Positions 1 to 10,499 of a stretch of 64,000 nucleotides of DNA are shown piece after piece; position 1 is the first letter of the stretch; each line of letters opens with the position of its first letter. Made by a program: the position numbers and the translations under genes. Origin of the DNA: Montifringilla adamsi (taxonomy: Eukaryota; Chordata; Aves; Passeriformes; Passeridae); NCBI GenBank assembly GCA_017590115.1, contig JAGGNK010007559.1, positions 1 through 64,000 on the forward strand, in the 5' to 3' direction. Below the pieces are notes generated by a model. That model searched no databases, was not told the DNA's origin, and saw nothing but the letters and a program-made list of their open reading frames with translations.

Positions 1-1070
1 TGCAAGACAGTCATTCTCAGCCTTCCTTCATTGCCACCATTGTTAGACCTAAGTGTAAGAAGAAAGTACCAGAAAAGTGAGACTTCCTCAAGTAGAAGCA
101 CCAAAGAAAGTCACCACAGCAGTAGCAGATGCTCAACTACCTTCCACCTCATCGTGAGTGTCAAGACTACGCCCATGTTTTCACTTCAAGCAAAAAGGAC
201 ATTTTGTAAGGGACCGTCCCTATCTAAGGAAGCCCCCCCCCCCCCCCCCGGTTCCACCAAGAAGGGGAAAAGAAAAGGAACATCAAGAAAATAACCAACA
301 AAAAAAAATTAGCACATGAGCACGATACTGCCCCATCCAAAGATATGAATAGGACAGAGCACAGAGAAGATAGTTAAGAACCAGACCGACGAAATACCAC
401 CCTGTCGCCATTGGAGGACCCAGCCAATGTGGCTGTAGCCTCCAACCGAAAGAAGAAAAAAGAATTCCTATCTTTCTTTTCTTTATTTTCTGGTGAAAGG
501 TATTGTTAAATTTCCCTAATGTGTTTTTCTTCTTTTATTGTGAGAGGAATGTGGCCTTTTTGTTCGGTGAGATATTTCAGGAAATGTAGCAAAGCAAGGG
601 GTTCTGCTGACCTTGTTTGTCCAGCAAATAAATAACCACAATGGAATGCAAGTAGATTAGTTGTGTAGTAAATGTATGCTTGAGAAATCCACAGATCAAA
701 AGGACACTCCAAAACCAGACCAGTTCTGCCTGGAGACGAAAACGTCGCCGAACATCCACATGCAGAGGAGACGACCGTCCCATCACACAACAGCAGACAA
801 AACAGAAAGCTGAACAACATTCTGTGGCATCAAGCCGTAGGCCAGACGCAGCCTGAAAACAAAACTGTTCTCTGAATTATATGTTACTACCCTTTTTACC
901 CTAAAAAACCCTATTATCCCCTTTCTTAACTCTTACCAAAAGCCTCTAACTTTATACCCAGCCCTCTCCCCCTCAGCAATGGTAGAAAGAAGCCAAAGTT
1001 CAATTAGATACCATTGCCACTGCCATCATCCCCTCAACACTAGCATAAAAATTAAATAAAAAAGAGGGAA
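1..1070. other. degenerate retroviral-type flank without an intact gene
   Basis: No intact coding region is visible here. The stretch has a long C homopolymer (about 233-249) followed by A-rich, broken sequence. It leads directly into an env-like reading frame, so it is probably decayed internal sequence of the same endogenous retrovirus. A short run of CCCTA-like motifs lies near 890-925. The retroviral assignment of this part rests on position and is uncertain. Confidence 0.35.
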
Positions 1071-1439
1071 TTGGAGCAGTGGGGGATTGGGGTGTTTTGG
1101 TGGTTTTTTGAGGTTGTTTGGTACTCCTTTGCAGGGGGCTTTGGGTATGTTGGTGGTGTCCTCACTGCTGCCTGGATGTTCCTCACCGTACCATGTGCCA
1201 TCGGTTGGATTAGCCCACAGACTAGCCATAATGTCTGGGTAACCTTAGCAAAGACATTAAAACAGGATAACATGTGCTTATCCATGGGAAGCACTGATAA
1301 CCCACTTTCCACATGTCTAGTAGGAATTCTCTTCGTAGCCGATGACTGGCCCATCTATAATTCAGAGCTTCTCCACACCACAGGTAAGAGACCCAACCTG
1401 GTAGATACTTGGGACGAGTGGAAATGTGTGTATTTGTGA
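1071..1439 (+). pseudogene. env surface-glycoprotein-like fragment of an endogenous retrovirus
   Basis: An open frame of 122 codons, not opened by ATG, contains a block (residues about 45-85) with a spaced pattern: W-V-T-L-A, then D-N-M-C-L-S, then T-C-L-V-G-I. That arrangement of Trp, the Cys-Leu-Ser triplet and Thr-Cys-Leu is the N-terminal surface-subunit pattern of avian endogenous retroviral envelopes, as I recognise it. The frame stops after 'KCVYL', far short of a full envelope, with no transmembrane subunit in phase. It is therefore a broken remnant. It is followed about 0.8 kb later by LTR-like sequence with a polyadenylation signal. Assignment is by motif recognition only; the retroviral class is an inference. 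Confidence 0.55.
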
Positions 1440-1899
1440 TTGTGATATGTGTGGAAACCAAGCATGGGACAGTTATAAAAATGAATTCTAATAAATAAAT
1501 GAGGAAGTAAAGCATGGAAGAAGGCCTTTGAACCTATCCTTTATTCGCAATTGACCTTTATAAGTCTTAAGTTGATTTAGGAGCATTTGAATTAAAGCTT
1601 TAAGGATGTTGCTGTTTGACAGGAACTTTCTGCTTCTAGCTAAGCCTAAAGAGTTTTGCAATAATAACCTTTTGAAGTATAATTTTAGAATATTGATTGT
1701 AGTAAAGATATTTGAAACTATAGCTTTAGAATATATAAAAAGGAAACATGCTTATCTTGATGCCTTAATAAAACAGTGAAAAGAGCTTGAGAAAGGAATA
1801 TGAACATCAACTCAAGGATTGATAGTTTCAACCACGGGAAGCTGGACATCACTGTTATGAGATTTATAGTCCTTGCAATTAAAAGGTGGACCCACATCT

Positions 1900-2242
1900 G
1901 GAACCTGGACCTCACCAGCTGGGAGACTTCTTCTTTCAGAAGCCGGACCCCACCAGCTGGGGATACTCCTTTCTGGGATACATCCTGAAAAAAACAAAAT
2001 CACAATAGTGTATAGAATTGGGACGTAAAAATTGGGAATAGAAATTGCTGATGAGTAAAAACAGGAAATAGAAGTTGCTGAGAAAGCTTATGAGTACCCC
2101 TACAAATATCTGTAAGCCTCAACTATCGGGGTGCAGTTGGAGGAAAAATTTCCCCCACTGTACCCAGCGCTGTATTGCTCATACTTTACCATATTAATTA
2201 ATAAATTGAATATTGGCCTAGTCAAGCTTCTCATTTATAACA
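1900..2242 (+). mobile_element. 3' LTR end of the endogenous retrovirus (left edge uncertain)
   Basis: The segment has LTR-like features: short imperfect internal repeats (CACCAGCTGGG occurs twice between 1,911 and 1,965), an AATAAA-type signal at about 2,200 (attaataaattgaa), and an end in ..ATAACA at 2,242, matching the CA terminus of retroviral LTRs. It lies downstream of the env-like fragment in the same orientation. I could not fix the 5' edge, and the partner LTR would lie outside the window. Confidence 0.4.
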
Positions 2243-2343
2243 GTCAATATCAGTCACTGAATGCTGCCATAACATCTTCTCTAAAAAGAAAAATACACCC
2301 TTTAAAACACAAATGTGGATTTATTAGAAGCTCTTTGAAATAA

Positions 2344-2930
2344 TTCTCCATAACTATAGAATAAGAACTTCCTGATGAACTGCTCCAGACCAGAGGGAAA
2401 TCAAGGCAGAGCCATGGTTTGTCAGGACTTGCTTGATCCTAATGAGCTCCAAGGTGCATTTGGAGCTGAGCCCTGGAACCTCAGGGCCTGAGAGGAGATT
2501 GCACAAACCTTTCCAGGAGTCCAAGTCACAGGAAACACTCAAAGTGTCTCAAAGCATTAATGGGTCTCACTGAGGTACCTCTCCAACACAGGCTCCTCAT
2601 GGACTCCATGGAGGAGAGAATTGGAGGCTAGGATGGCACAAAAACCTCTCAGACAGTGTGGGAAGGAAAATCCAAAGTACCTTAAACACCATATCTAAAA
2701 GTATTAATGAGCCCCACTGAGTGTCAGTACAAAGCTCTCAAGGGACTCGTTAAAGCAGATAATTGGGGCCATGATTGCACAAACCTCTCACAGAGTCTGT
2801 ATCAAAAGACCCTAATAAAGAATCCTGCGGAATCGTCAAACGGCCTTCTCCTCTCTCTCCCTGTGTCTGCTGCTACGGCCACAAGCAAGCCAAAAGAGCT
2901 GATAATCACAGAGAGCTGATAATCACTAAG
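2344..2930 (+). mobile_element. second LTR-like or unclassified repeat
   Basis: Two related blocks (about 2,552-2,665 and 2,697-2,805) share a pattern: 'attaatg.g.c.cactgag', then 'ctc', then 'gcacaaa.acctctcacag', about 145 bp apart. A polyadenylation signal (taataaag, about 2,814) and a pyrimidine-rich tail follow, as in an LTR U5. The right end carries a 16-bp tandem copy of 'agagctgataatcac' (2,896-2,927). No coding sequence is seen. The LTR class is not recognised. Confidence 0.35.
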
Positions 2931-4760
2931 AGATGAAATCGCTTAAGCTTGCTTGGCTGCCCGCAGCTAGGAACGGCTTGGGAGATCGGACCAAGCCTGA
3001 GCCTCCACTGAGCTATCCTGGCCTCGGCAGTCCACCGGGCGCAGCCCGGCTGGAACCTGCCAAGATAGATGGCGGGCTGCCTGCTGATATTCCGAATGGC
3101 GCAGGATGCCTCCCTGTCCCAATGTGCCACCACTAGCAAGTGGGGCTGGTTTGACAGTGCCAAGTGCCTCCTGCAAACTGAACTCAGGAACCTGGGCTGA
3201 TGAGTTTTGTATGCCAGGCAAAAAGGGCTGGTGTTGGAGTTCAGCGGCCTGTGGCCGGGGGTGGCTGGGGCTGTCACTCTGCCTGCTGAAATTCCGATCG
3301 GTGCAGGATGCCTCCCAGACGCAAGTTGCCATCACCGGCAACTGGGTATGGTTTGACAGTGCCAAGTGCCTCTTGCAAACTGACATCAGGAACCTGGACT
3401 GGTGAGTTTTGTTTCCCAGGGAAAAGGGCCAGCATTAGTGTTCAGGGACTTGTGGCCGGGGGCAGCCCAGAGTGGCCGGCTGCCTGCTGAAATGCTGAAT
3501 GTCGCAGGATGCCTCCCAGACGCAGGCTGTCACAACCTGAAACTGGGTCTGGTTTTACAGTGCCAAGCGCCTGCTGTAAACTGACATCAGGAACCGAGGC
3601 AGGTGATTTTTCTTTCCCAGGGAAAAGGGCCGGCGTTGGCAGTTCAGCAGCCTGTGGCTGGGGGTGGACAGACTTGGCCAGCTGCCTGCTGAAATTCCGA
3701 ATGGTGCAGGATGCCTCCCAGACCCAAAGTGCCACCACCGGCAACTGGGACTGGTTTGACAGTGCCAAGTGCCTCCTGCAAACTGACATCAAGATCCGGG
3801 TTTGGTGAGTTTTGTTTGCCAGGGAAAAGAACCGGTGTTGGTGTTCAGGGACCTGTGGCCATGTGTGGCTGGGGATGGTCAGATGCCTGCTGAAATTCCG
3901 AACATGACAGGATGCTTCCCAGACCCAAGCTGCCACCACCGGCATCTGGGAATGTTTTCACTGTGCCAATTGCCTCTTGCAAACTGACATCAGGATCCTG
4001 GGCTGGTGAGTTTAGCTTCCAAGGGAAAATGGCCAGCGTTTGTGTTCAGGTGCCTATGCCCATGGGTGGTCAGTTGTCTTCTGAAATTTCAAACGGCGCA
4101 GGATGCGTCCCAGACCCAAGCTGCCACCACCAGCATCTGGGAATGGTTTTACAGTGCCAAGTGACTCCTGCAAACTGACATCAGGAACGTGGCCTGGTGA
4201 GTTTAGTTTCCCAGGGAAAAGGGCCAGCATTGGTGTTCAGGAGCCTGAGTCCGGGGGTGGCTGGGGATGGTCAGATGCCTGCTGAAATTCCAAATGGCTC
4301 AGGATGCCTCCCAGACGCAAGCTGTCACCACCGGAAACTGGGACTGGTTTGACAGTTCCAAGTCCCTCTTGCAAACTGACATAAGGAACATGGGCTGGTG
4401 AGTCTTGTTTGCTAGGGAAAAGGGCCGGCGTTGGTGTTCAGGGACCTGTGGCCATGTGTGGCTGGGGATGGTCAGATGCCTGCCGAAATTCCAAACGGCG
4501 CAGAATGCCTCCCAGACCCAAGCTGTCACCACCGGCATCTGGGAATGGTTTCACAGGGCCAAGTGCCTCCTGCAAACTGACATCAGGAACGTGGGCTGGT
4601 GAGTTTTGTTTCCCAGCCAAAAGCGTAGGCGTTGGTGTTCAGGGGCGTTTGGCCGGGGGGTGGCCGGGGATGGCAGGCTGCCTGCTGAAATTCCGAACGT
4701 TGCAGAATGCCTTCCAGACCCAACCTGCAACAACGGGCAACTGGGAATGGTTTGACAGTG
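2931..4760 (+). repeat. satellite array, about 200-bp units, left part (about 9 copies)
   Basis: Direct tandem copies are marked by the phrase 'caaactgacatcaggaac' at about 3,173, 3,373, 3,573, 3,779, 3,977, 4,168, 4,370 and 4,571, giving spacings of about 191-205 bp. Each unit also contains GGATGCCTCCCAGAC, GCCACCACCGGCAACTGGG, TTTGACAGTGCCAAGTGCC and GGTGAGTTTTGTTTCCCAGG. Copies diverge by a modest number of substitutions and small indels. Apparent open frames on both strands are by-products of the repeat; no frame is conserved from unit to unit because the unit length is not a multiple of three. Confidence 0.93.
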
Positions 4761-6094
4761 TGTCGTGGTTTGACCTGGAAGTGAAGTTTTAGGAAGTTAT
4801 AGTTAAACCAATCAGTGGCCACATTTCAAATTGGCACTTGGTGTGGCCACTGGGGACTTGGATACGCCTCTGAGAACACACAGGGGTTAAAAGCAGAGCA
4901 CTCCTAGAAAGATTTCCTTTTTAGAATCTGGCAAATAAGCAGATCGGACCTCTCCCCTGCCCAAATGCGTTTGGGTAGGGGAGGGGGAGGCTATGCGGCC
5001 TGAGAGAAAGAAAGCCGGAGCATGTAAGATGCAGAGGTGGAGGAGTTCTTGAGATGGTTTAAGCAGTCTTTCCGGGAGAGAAGAATAAAGCGGTCAGGAG
5101 AAGAGAGGGGGGGCAAGGTGCCCAGCCGCTGCCAAGACAGGCCGTGCTTTTAACCCTTTTAGTGTTGAAACAATAGAAGCTGTAAAGACACTAATCCTCC
5201 TCAGCTAGAAATTGAGAAGAGATAGAAGATAAGAAAGATGAAGAAAGTTTGAGTAAGTGAAAGAATGCCAGCAGATAGAGCACCCGAGATAGAGGAGATT
5301 ATTAGAGTGGCTTTAGGCCAGACTTTTCCTCTAACATAGCCATGGGCGAAGCCAGTTTCTTCCGTTAATGCAGAGACTGCACCTTGGGGGAGGCGGCTGG
5401 CCAGACGCCAAGAATGATAAGGCCGCCAAGAGAAGCCGAAGGAGCAGAGACTGAAGAGGAAGGTGTGGTAAACCCTCGGTCTTCAGCAAAGAATCTCTGT
5501 TCCTGAGCCCCAGGCCCCAAGAGACTGAAATGAGAGGGACAGGCGTCCCAAATGGTGAGAGGCGGCCACTTCTTAGAACTAGGCGAAAAACATTCTTAAA
5601 AAACCTAAGGAGTAGTTTGGATCCATGGACAGTGGTGAGAGCACTGGACATGGAAGGAAGATGGTCACCATGGCAGATTTCTCTTCGAGCAGCTGCCGTG
5701 TGTGACATGGAAACACAGAAGTTCTACTGTGTTTCCTGGGGAGGCCCATGGTGCAAGAGGGAGGCTTCTCTCTCCTGATGGACTAGGGAGAGTGCTTGTG
5801 TGAAAGGAGGGTATTGGATTGAGAATTGATGTGTTAGAGGGGATTTTGAATGTTAGAAGACTGGGGAGAGGAGGAAGAATGTTTTGAAAGTGTTCTATTG
5901 TAGATTGTTGTGTGTGTAGTTTTCCCCTTCCTTTTTGTGTCTGTGTAGATTAATAAAGTGTTGTTTTTTCCTCCATTCCCAAGTTAGAGCCTGCTTTGTT
6001 CTGTTCCCGGGTCACATCTCACAGTAACCATTTTAGGAGATACACCTTTCATAAGGGCACTGGCACTGTGCCAGTGTCAATCCATGACACAGTG
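4756..6094 (+). mobile_element. solo LTR with CAGTG target-site duplications
   Basis: The element runs from TGTCGTGG (4,761) to CCATGACA (6,089), about 1,329 bp. The termini are imperfect inverted repeats (7 of 8 pairs) with the canonical TG..CA ends. CAGTG flanks it at 4,756-4,760 and 6,090-6,094, and the satellite sequence reads through without loss when the element and one CAGTG are removed. AATAAAG at about 5,951, followed by GT-rich sequence, marks the probable R/U5 region. No gag, pol or env frame is present, so it is a recombined solo LTR. A 5-bp duplication fits several avian ERV groups; the family is not named here. Confidence 0.85.
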
Positions 6095-7455
6095 CCAAGT
6101 GCCTCCTGCAAACTGACATCAGGAACCGGGGTTGCTGAGTTTTGTTTGCCAGGGAAAAGGGCTGGCGTTTGAGTTCAGCATCCTGTGGCCATGGGTGGCC
6201 AGGGGTGGCTGGGTGCCTGCTGAAATTCTGAACGTCACAGGATGCCTCCCAGATGCAAGCTGCCACCACCGGCAACTGGGACTGGTGTGACAATGCCAAG
6301 TGCCTCTTCCAAACTGACATAATGAACCGGGGCTGGTAAGTTTTGTTTGCCAGGGAAAAGGGCCGGTGTTGGTATTCAGCGGCCTCTGGCTGCAAGAGGC
6401 CAGGGATGGCAGGCTGTTGATGAAATTCCAAACGGCACAGGATGCCTCCCAGACCGAAGCTGACACCACTGGTACGTGGGGCTGGTGTGACAATGCCAAG
6501 TGCATCTTGCAAACTGACCTCAGGAACCTGGGCTGGTGAATTTTGTTTCCCAGGGAAAAGGGGCGGCATTGATGTTCAGGAGCCTGTGGCCATGGGTGGC
6601 TGGGTGTGGCTGGCTGCCTGCTGAAATTCCGAACATCACAGGATGCCTCCCAAGCCTAAGGTGCCACCACCAGCTACTGGGGCTGGTTTGACAGTGCCAA
6701 GTGCCTCCTGCAAACCCACACCAGGAGCCTAAAATGGTGAGTTTTGTTTGCCAGGGAAAAGGGGCAGCATTGGTGTTCAGGACCTTGTGGCCGTGCATGA
6801 ACGGGGTGGCCAGCTGCCTGCTGAAATTCCGAACGGCGCAGGATGCCTTCCAGACACAAGTAGCCACCACCGGCAACTGGGGCTGCTTTGACAGTGCCAA
6901 GTGCATCTTGCAAACTGGTATAATGAACCAGGGATGGTAAGTTTTGTTTGCCAGGGAAAAGGGCCGGTGTTGGTATTCAGCGGCCTCTGGCTGCAAGCGG
7001 CCAGGGATGGCCAGCTGCCTGGTGAAATTCCAAACGGCGCAGGATGCCTCCCAGGCCTAAGGTGCCACCACCGGCAACTGGGGCTGCTTTGACAGTGCCA
7101 AGTGCCTCTTGCAAACTGATATCAGGAACCAGGGCTAGTGAGTTTTGTTTGGCAGGGAAAAGGGCCAGCATTGGTGTTCACGGGCCTGTGGTCGGGGTTG
7201 GCCAAGGATGGCCAACTGCCTGCTGAAATTCCGAATGGCATAGGATGCCTTCCAGACCCAAGCTTTGACGACCGGAGACTGGGACTGCTTTGACAATACC
7301 AAGTGCCACCTGCAAACTGCCATCAGGAGCCTGAGCTGGTGCTTTTTGTTTACCAGTGAAAAGTTGTTGTTCAGGGGCCTGTGGCTGTGGGTGGCTGGCT
7401 GCCTGCTGAAATTTCAAACAGCACGGAATGCCTCCCACACTCAAGCTGCCACCAC
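6095..7455 (+). repeat. satellite array, about 200-bp units, right part (about 7 copies)
   Basis: This is the same unit as the array left of the solo LTR, in the same orientation and phase. 'caaactgacat' or its variants recur at about 6,109, 6,308, 6,509, 6,708, 6,910, 7,110 and 7,310. Some units carry a private variant: the pair at about 6,320-6,420 and 6,920-7,020 shares 'ggtaagttttgtttgcc..tattcagcggcctctggctgcaag'. This suggests a higher-order duplication of about 600 bp inside the array. Confidence 0.92.
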
Positions 7456-7672
7456 CCCAGCTCAGGTTTATGATATCAATTTGCAGGAGGCACTTGGCAG
7501 TGTCAAAGCAGCCACAGTTGCCAGTGGTGGCACCTTGGGTCTGGGAGGCATCCTGTGCCATTCGGAATTTCCACAGGCAGCCAGCTACCCGCCGCCTCAG
7601 GCCCCTGAACACCAACGCCAGCCCTTTTCCCTGGCAAACAAAACTCACCAGCCCCGGTTCCTGATGTCAGTT
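7456..7672 (-). repeat. inverted terminal unit of the satellite
   Basis: The plus strand here reads 'ttgcaggaggcacttggca', then 'caccttgggtctgggaggca', then 'ccctggcaaacaaaactcacc', then 'ggttcctgatgtcag'. Each phrase is the reverse complement of a conserved phrase of the upstream units. One full unit is therefore inverted relative to the array, making a long imperfect palindrome with 7,240-7,455. The junction near 7,456 follows 'gctgccaccacc'. Confidence 0.88.
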
Positions 7673-8285
7673 AACATGTGGGTTCATGGTGGTCTGTTCA
7701 GTTTTACTGTGCAGGATTTCTCCCCTACACAGCTGCCCGCATCTGGCCCTAGCCACAATGACTCCACTGGGCCTGGATCTCACAACCTTTAGACCATCAC
7801 TGTCTTTCCCAATCCACTCTGTCACCACTGGCCCTTTTTAAATGCATTCCACTGCAGTCCTAAAACTCTGCATTTTCATTGACCATCCCCTCTTATTCTC
7901 ATCCTGAAAATCATCCAAAACCCACTGAAATAGCTATTAAAATCCCCTTAGAATACTCTGAAAAGCCAAAAAAAAAGTCCTAAGAAACCTTCAAAAATCT
8001 CTTATATGTCCTTAAAAGTTGTAGAAAAATCGTTAGAAAAACCTGCTCAGCCTCCAAGCCCCACCTGTTGTTCTTCCTGTTCCTCCCTCAGCTCCCAGCC
8101 TCTGTCACCCACAAGCCCCCACTGTGCCCCTCAAGCTGCCCCTCAGCCTCTGTTATGGCCTGAAAGGACCCTAAAAAAGAACCCTAAAATATCCCTTAAA
8201 AAAAAAACCTCCAAAGGCCTACTCAGCCCCTAACACCTACCATTAACTCTCTACCCCACAAACATCATCCCTAACTTTTAACTGG
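7673..8285. repeat. C-rich stretch with degenerate telomere-like CCCTAA motifs
   Basis: G-poor, C/A-rich sequence. Variants of CCCTAAA or CCTTAAA recur: ccccttagaa, tcctaagaaacc, ccttaaaag, ccctaaaaaagaaccctaaaa and cccttaaaaaa (7,940-8,210). The plus-strand open frame across 8,006-8,233 is low-complexity and has no recognisable domain. No gene is supported. Confidence 0.45.
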
Positions 8286-9120
8286 GGTAACAGCCTGCAG
8301 CTGCTGGGAGGGTTCTGGAGCTGTCCCACCACTGGGGCCATTGCCTGCAGCTGCTGGGAGGGGTCTGGGGCTGTCCCACCATCAGGGTCACTGCCTGCAG
8401 CTGCGGTTGGGGAAAACAACAGCTAGTTACCCAGGTGTACTGTTTAGGGTGAGCTTAGGGCTGGGGTGAGGGCTGCTGCTACCTGGTACCCTGTGTCCTT
8501 TGTACCCCTAACCCTGTGTGCCAGCTCTCCACTTGTCAAGGTCCCCCTCTTTGCCCCTCAGCCCACAAAGTCTGTGTGTCACCCCAAGCCCCCGACATTG
8601 TCCCTTGGCCCCCTAACCTCCACCGTGCACTCTCCACCCGGGTAGGGGTGGTTTTTAGGGTGAGGTCAGGGGTGGTGTGAGGGCTGGTTCACCTCTCACC
8701 CTCAGGCACCCCCTGCCCCTTAGCCTCTTTGTGCAACCCTCAAGTGCCCCACTGCAGCCTCTCAGCATCTCTGTGCCACCCTGGAGCCCCCTCTTTGCTC
8801 CTAAAGGCCCCTTCTGCCTCTCAGCTGCCCCCATGCTCTGTGTCACCCTCCGCCCCCTCCCTGCAGCCCGCAGCCCCTGGTGACACCCCGCAGCCCACAG
8901 ACGTTGTCCCTGCCTGTTTTATTTGGGTGCTGTCCTGCTGCCAGGGCTGCACTGTCCTCCTCTGTTCGGGCTCCCACGAGCTGCTGCAGTCACAGGCGGG
9001 CGGTGGGGAAGTGAGGGACGGGGCAGGACCGGGCTGGAAGTTCCAGTAGGGGTGAGGAGCGAGAAGGGGACATTAGAAAAGAGGGCTGGGGGGAGGAAAT
9101 AAGGGTTAGGAGGGGGCAAC
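8286..9120. repeat. short tandem repeats in GC-rich non-coding sequence
   Basis: A unit of about 58 bp, 'gcctgcagctgctgggaggg.tctgg.gctgtcccaccac', occurs twice and partly a third time (8,291-8,410). Two further segments (about 8,435-8,500 and 8,640-8,700) share 'tttagggtgag.t.aggg.tggtgtgagggctg'. No conserved coding frame is seen. The sequence resembles subtelomeric filler. Confidence 0.6.
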
Positions 9121-9445
9121 CCCATCTCTCCCAGACCAAAGCTGCTGCAAAATAAAACTCTGGTTTCCCTGGCAGTGCCAAATGCATCCTGAAAAGTGAC
9201 AGCAGGAACCTGGCCCAGTGAGTTTCGGTGTCCATGGCAAAAAGCCGGATGTCATATTCAGTGGCTATCTGCTTCCTCCAGTTCCAAATGCCACAGGATG
9301 CCTCCCAGACTCAAACTAATACCACAGACAACTCGGACTGCCATGACAGTCCCAAGCGCCTCCTGCAAACTGACATCACGAACCTGGGCTGATGAGTTTT
9401 GTTTCTCAGGGAAAACAACCGACATTGCTGTTCAGGGATATGTGG
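9121..9445 (+). repeat. diverged outlier copies of the 200-bp satellite
   Basis: About 1.6 degenerate units: 'tctcccagaccaaagctgc', 'ggcagtgccaaatgcatcc', 'agtgacagcaggaacctggcccagtgagttt', then a better-preserved copy with 'caggatgcctcccagac' and 'tcctgcaaactgacatcac' up to about 9,445. It lies 1.4 kb beyond the main array and is clearly more diverged from its consensus. Confidence 0.8.
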
Positions 9446-9690
9446 CCATCAGTGGGGGTCCGTGGAGAGAGAGCCATGTTGTGGCAGTTTTGTGTTCCCC
9501 CTGGGATGCCCTTTGCAGCTGCAGTGTGCCTGGAGCCCTGGGCTTTGTGTTTTCAAAACCCTAACCCTAGGTGTAACCCTAATCCTAGGCAGTAAATGCA
9601 GCCTTGGGTTGCAAGGAAAAAGCTGTGGAGGAAGCCATGTTGTGGCAGTTTTGTGTTCCCCTTGGGATGCTCTTTGCAGATTCTATTATT
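9446..9690 (+). repeat. pair of direct repeats flanking a telomere-like motif
   Basis: 'gccatgttgtggcagttttg' followed by 'tgttcccc.tgggatgc.ctttgcag' occurs at about 9,472-9,520 and again at about 9,632-9,680, 160 bp apart. Between them lies 'aaccctaaccctagg' and 'taaccctaatcctagg' (about 9,557-9,590), a short interstitial telomere-like run in CCCTAA orientation. Confidence 0.75.
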
Positions 9691-9699
9691 TAAAATAAA

Positions 9700-10250
9700 A
9701 CCCTTGCCTCTAACCAAATAAAAACCAAAAAAAGCCCTTTCTTTTAAACTCTATTTAAATATTTTTATATTTATATTTTTCATCACTATATTCACATTAG
9801 AATTTATAGTTTATATTGATGTATTGTATTTATAAATATGTATAATATACATCATCATGTAATTATTTTAATTTTTATTATATATCATAAGTATTGCTAA
9901 TACTTCTATTAATTTAAATTTTTAATTTTTATATATCTTTATGTATTTATTATATATTTCTACACTTAGATATCTACCTTTATTTTATTTATATTTCTAA
10001 TTTTGTTTTTAAGTGATTATATATTACATTATAATATATTGATGTACTATATTTAGATATATGACATATAATATGTTAGAATAATATATATACAGTATAA
10101 TTTGTATTATACTGTATTATAATTATGTATTGTATCGATTTCTATTATTTTGCATTTATTTATATACATCCTGTATAGATGTATATATTTATATACTTTG
10201 TATATATTTATATTTATTTATATACCATATTTTTCCCCTTTGTATTAAAA
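9700..10250. other. AT-rich non-coding block
   Basis: Long runs of A and T with many 'tatat', 'atttat' and 'taatat' words. No gene, and no clear tandem unit. Confidence 0.7.
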
Positions 10251-10499
10251 TAGAACACAGGATTCCCTGTCACCCCTGTTATACTCCTAACACCCTGGAA
10301 AAGGCAGGTTTTCATTCAATCAGTACCCTTAAAACCACGAGTGAAGGGGGATTCCCCTCAGTTCAAACACAGACAATAATGGAAGAGGAGTTGCTTCCCT
10401 CTTTTTAATTTCTTTTGTCCTCATAATCCCCTTTTTCTTTTTCTTTTTTTTTTCTATTTTTTTTTTTTCCTGGGGGCACCGGGGAGGGATTGGCAAGAT

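Noticed and set aside
2931..7672. CRISPR-like array
   Set aside because: The units are tandem with no unique spacers, and the genome is an animal's.
3442..7792. Long open frames on both strands in the satellite
   Set aside because: They repeat the same peptide phrases in shifting frames because the unit is about 200 bp. No frame is maintained, no start is conserved, and no domain is recognisable.
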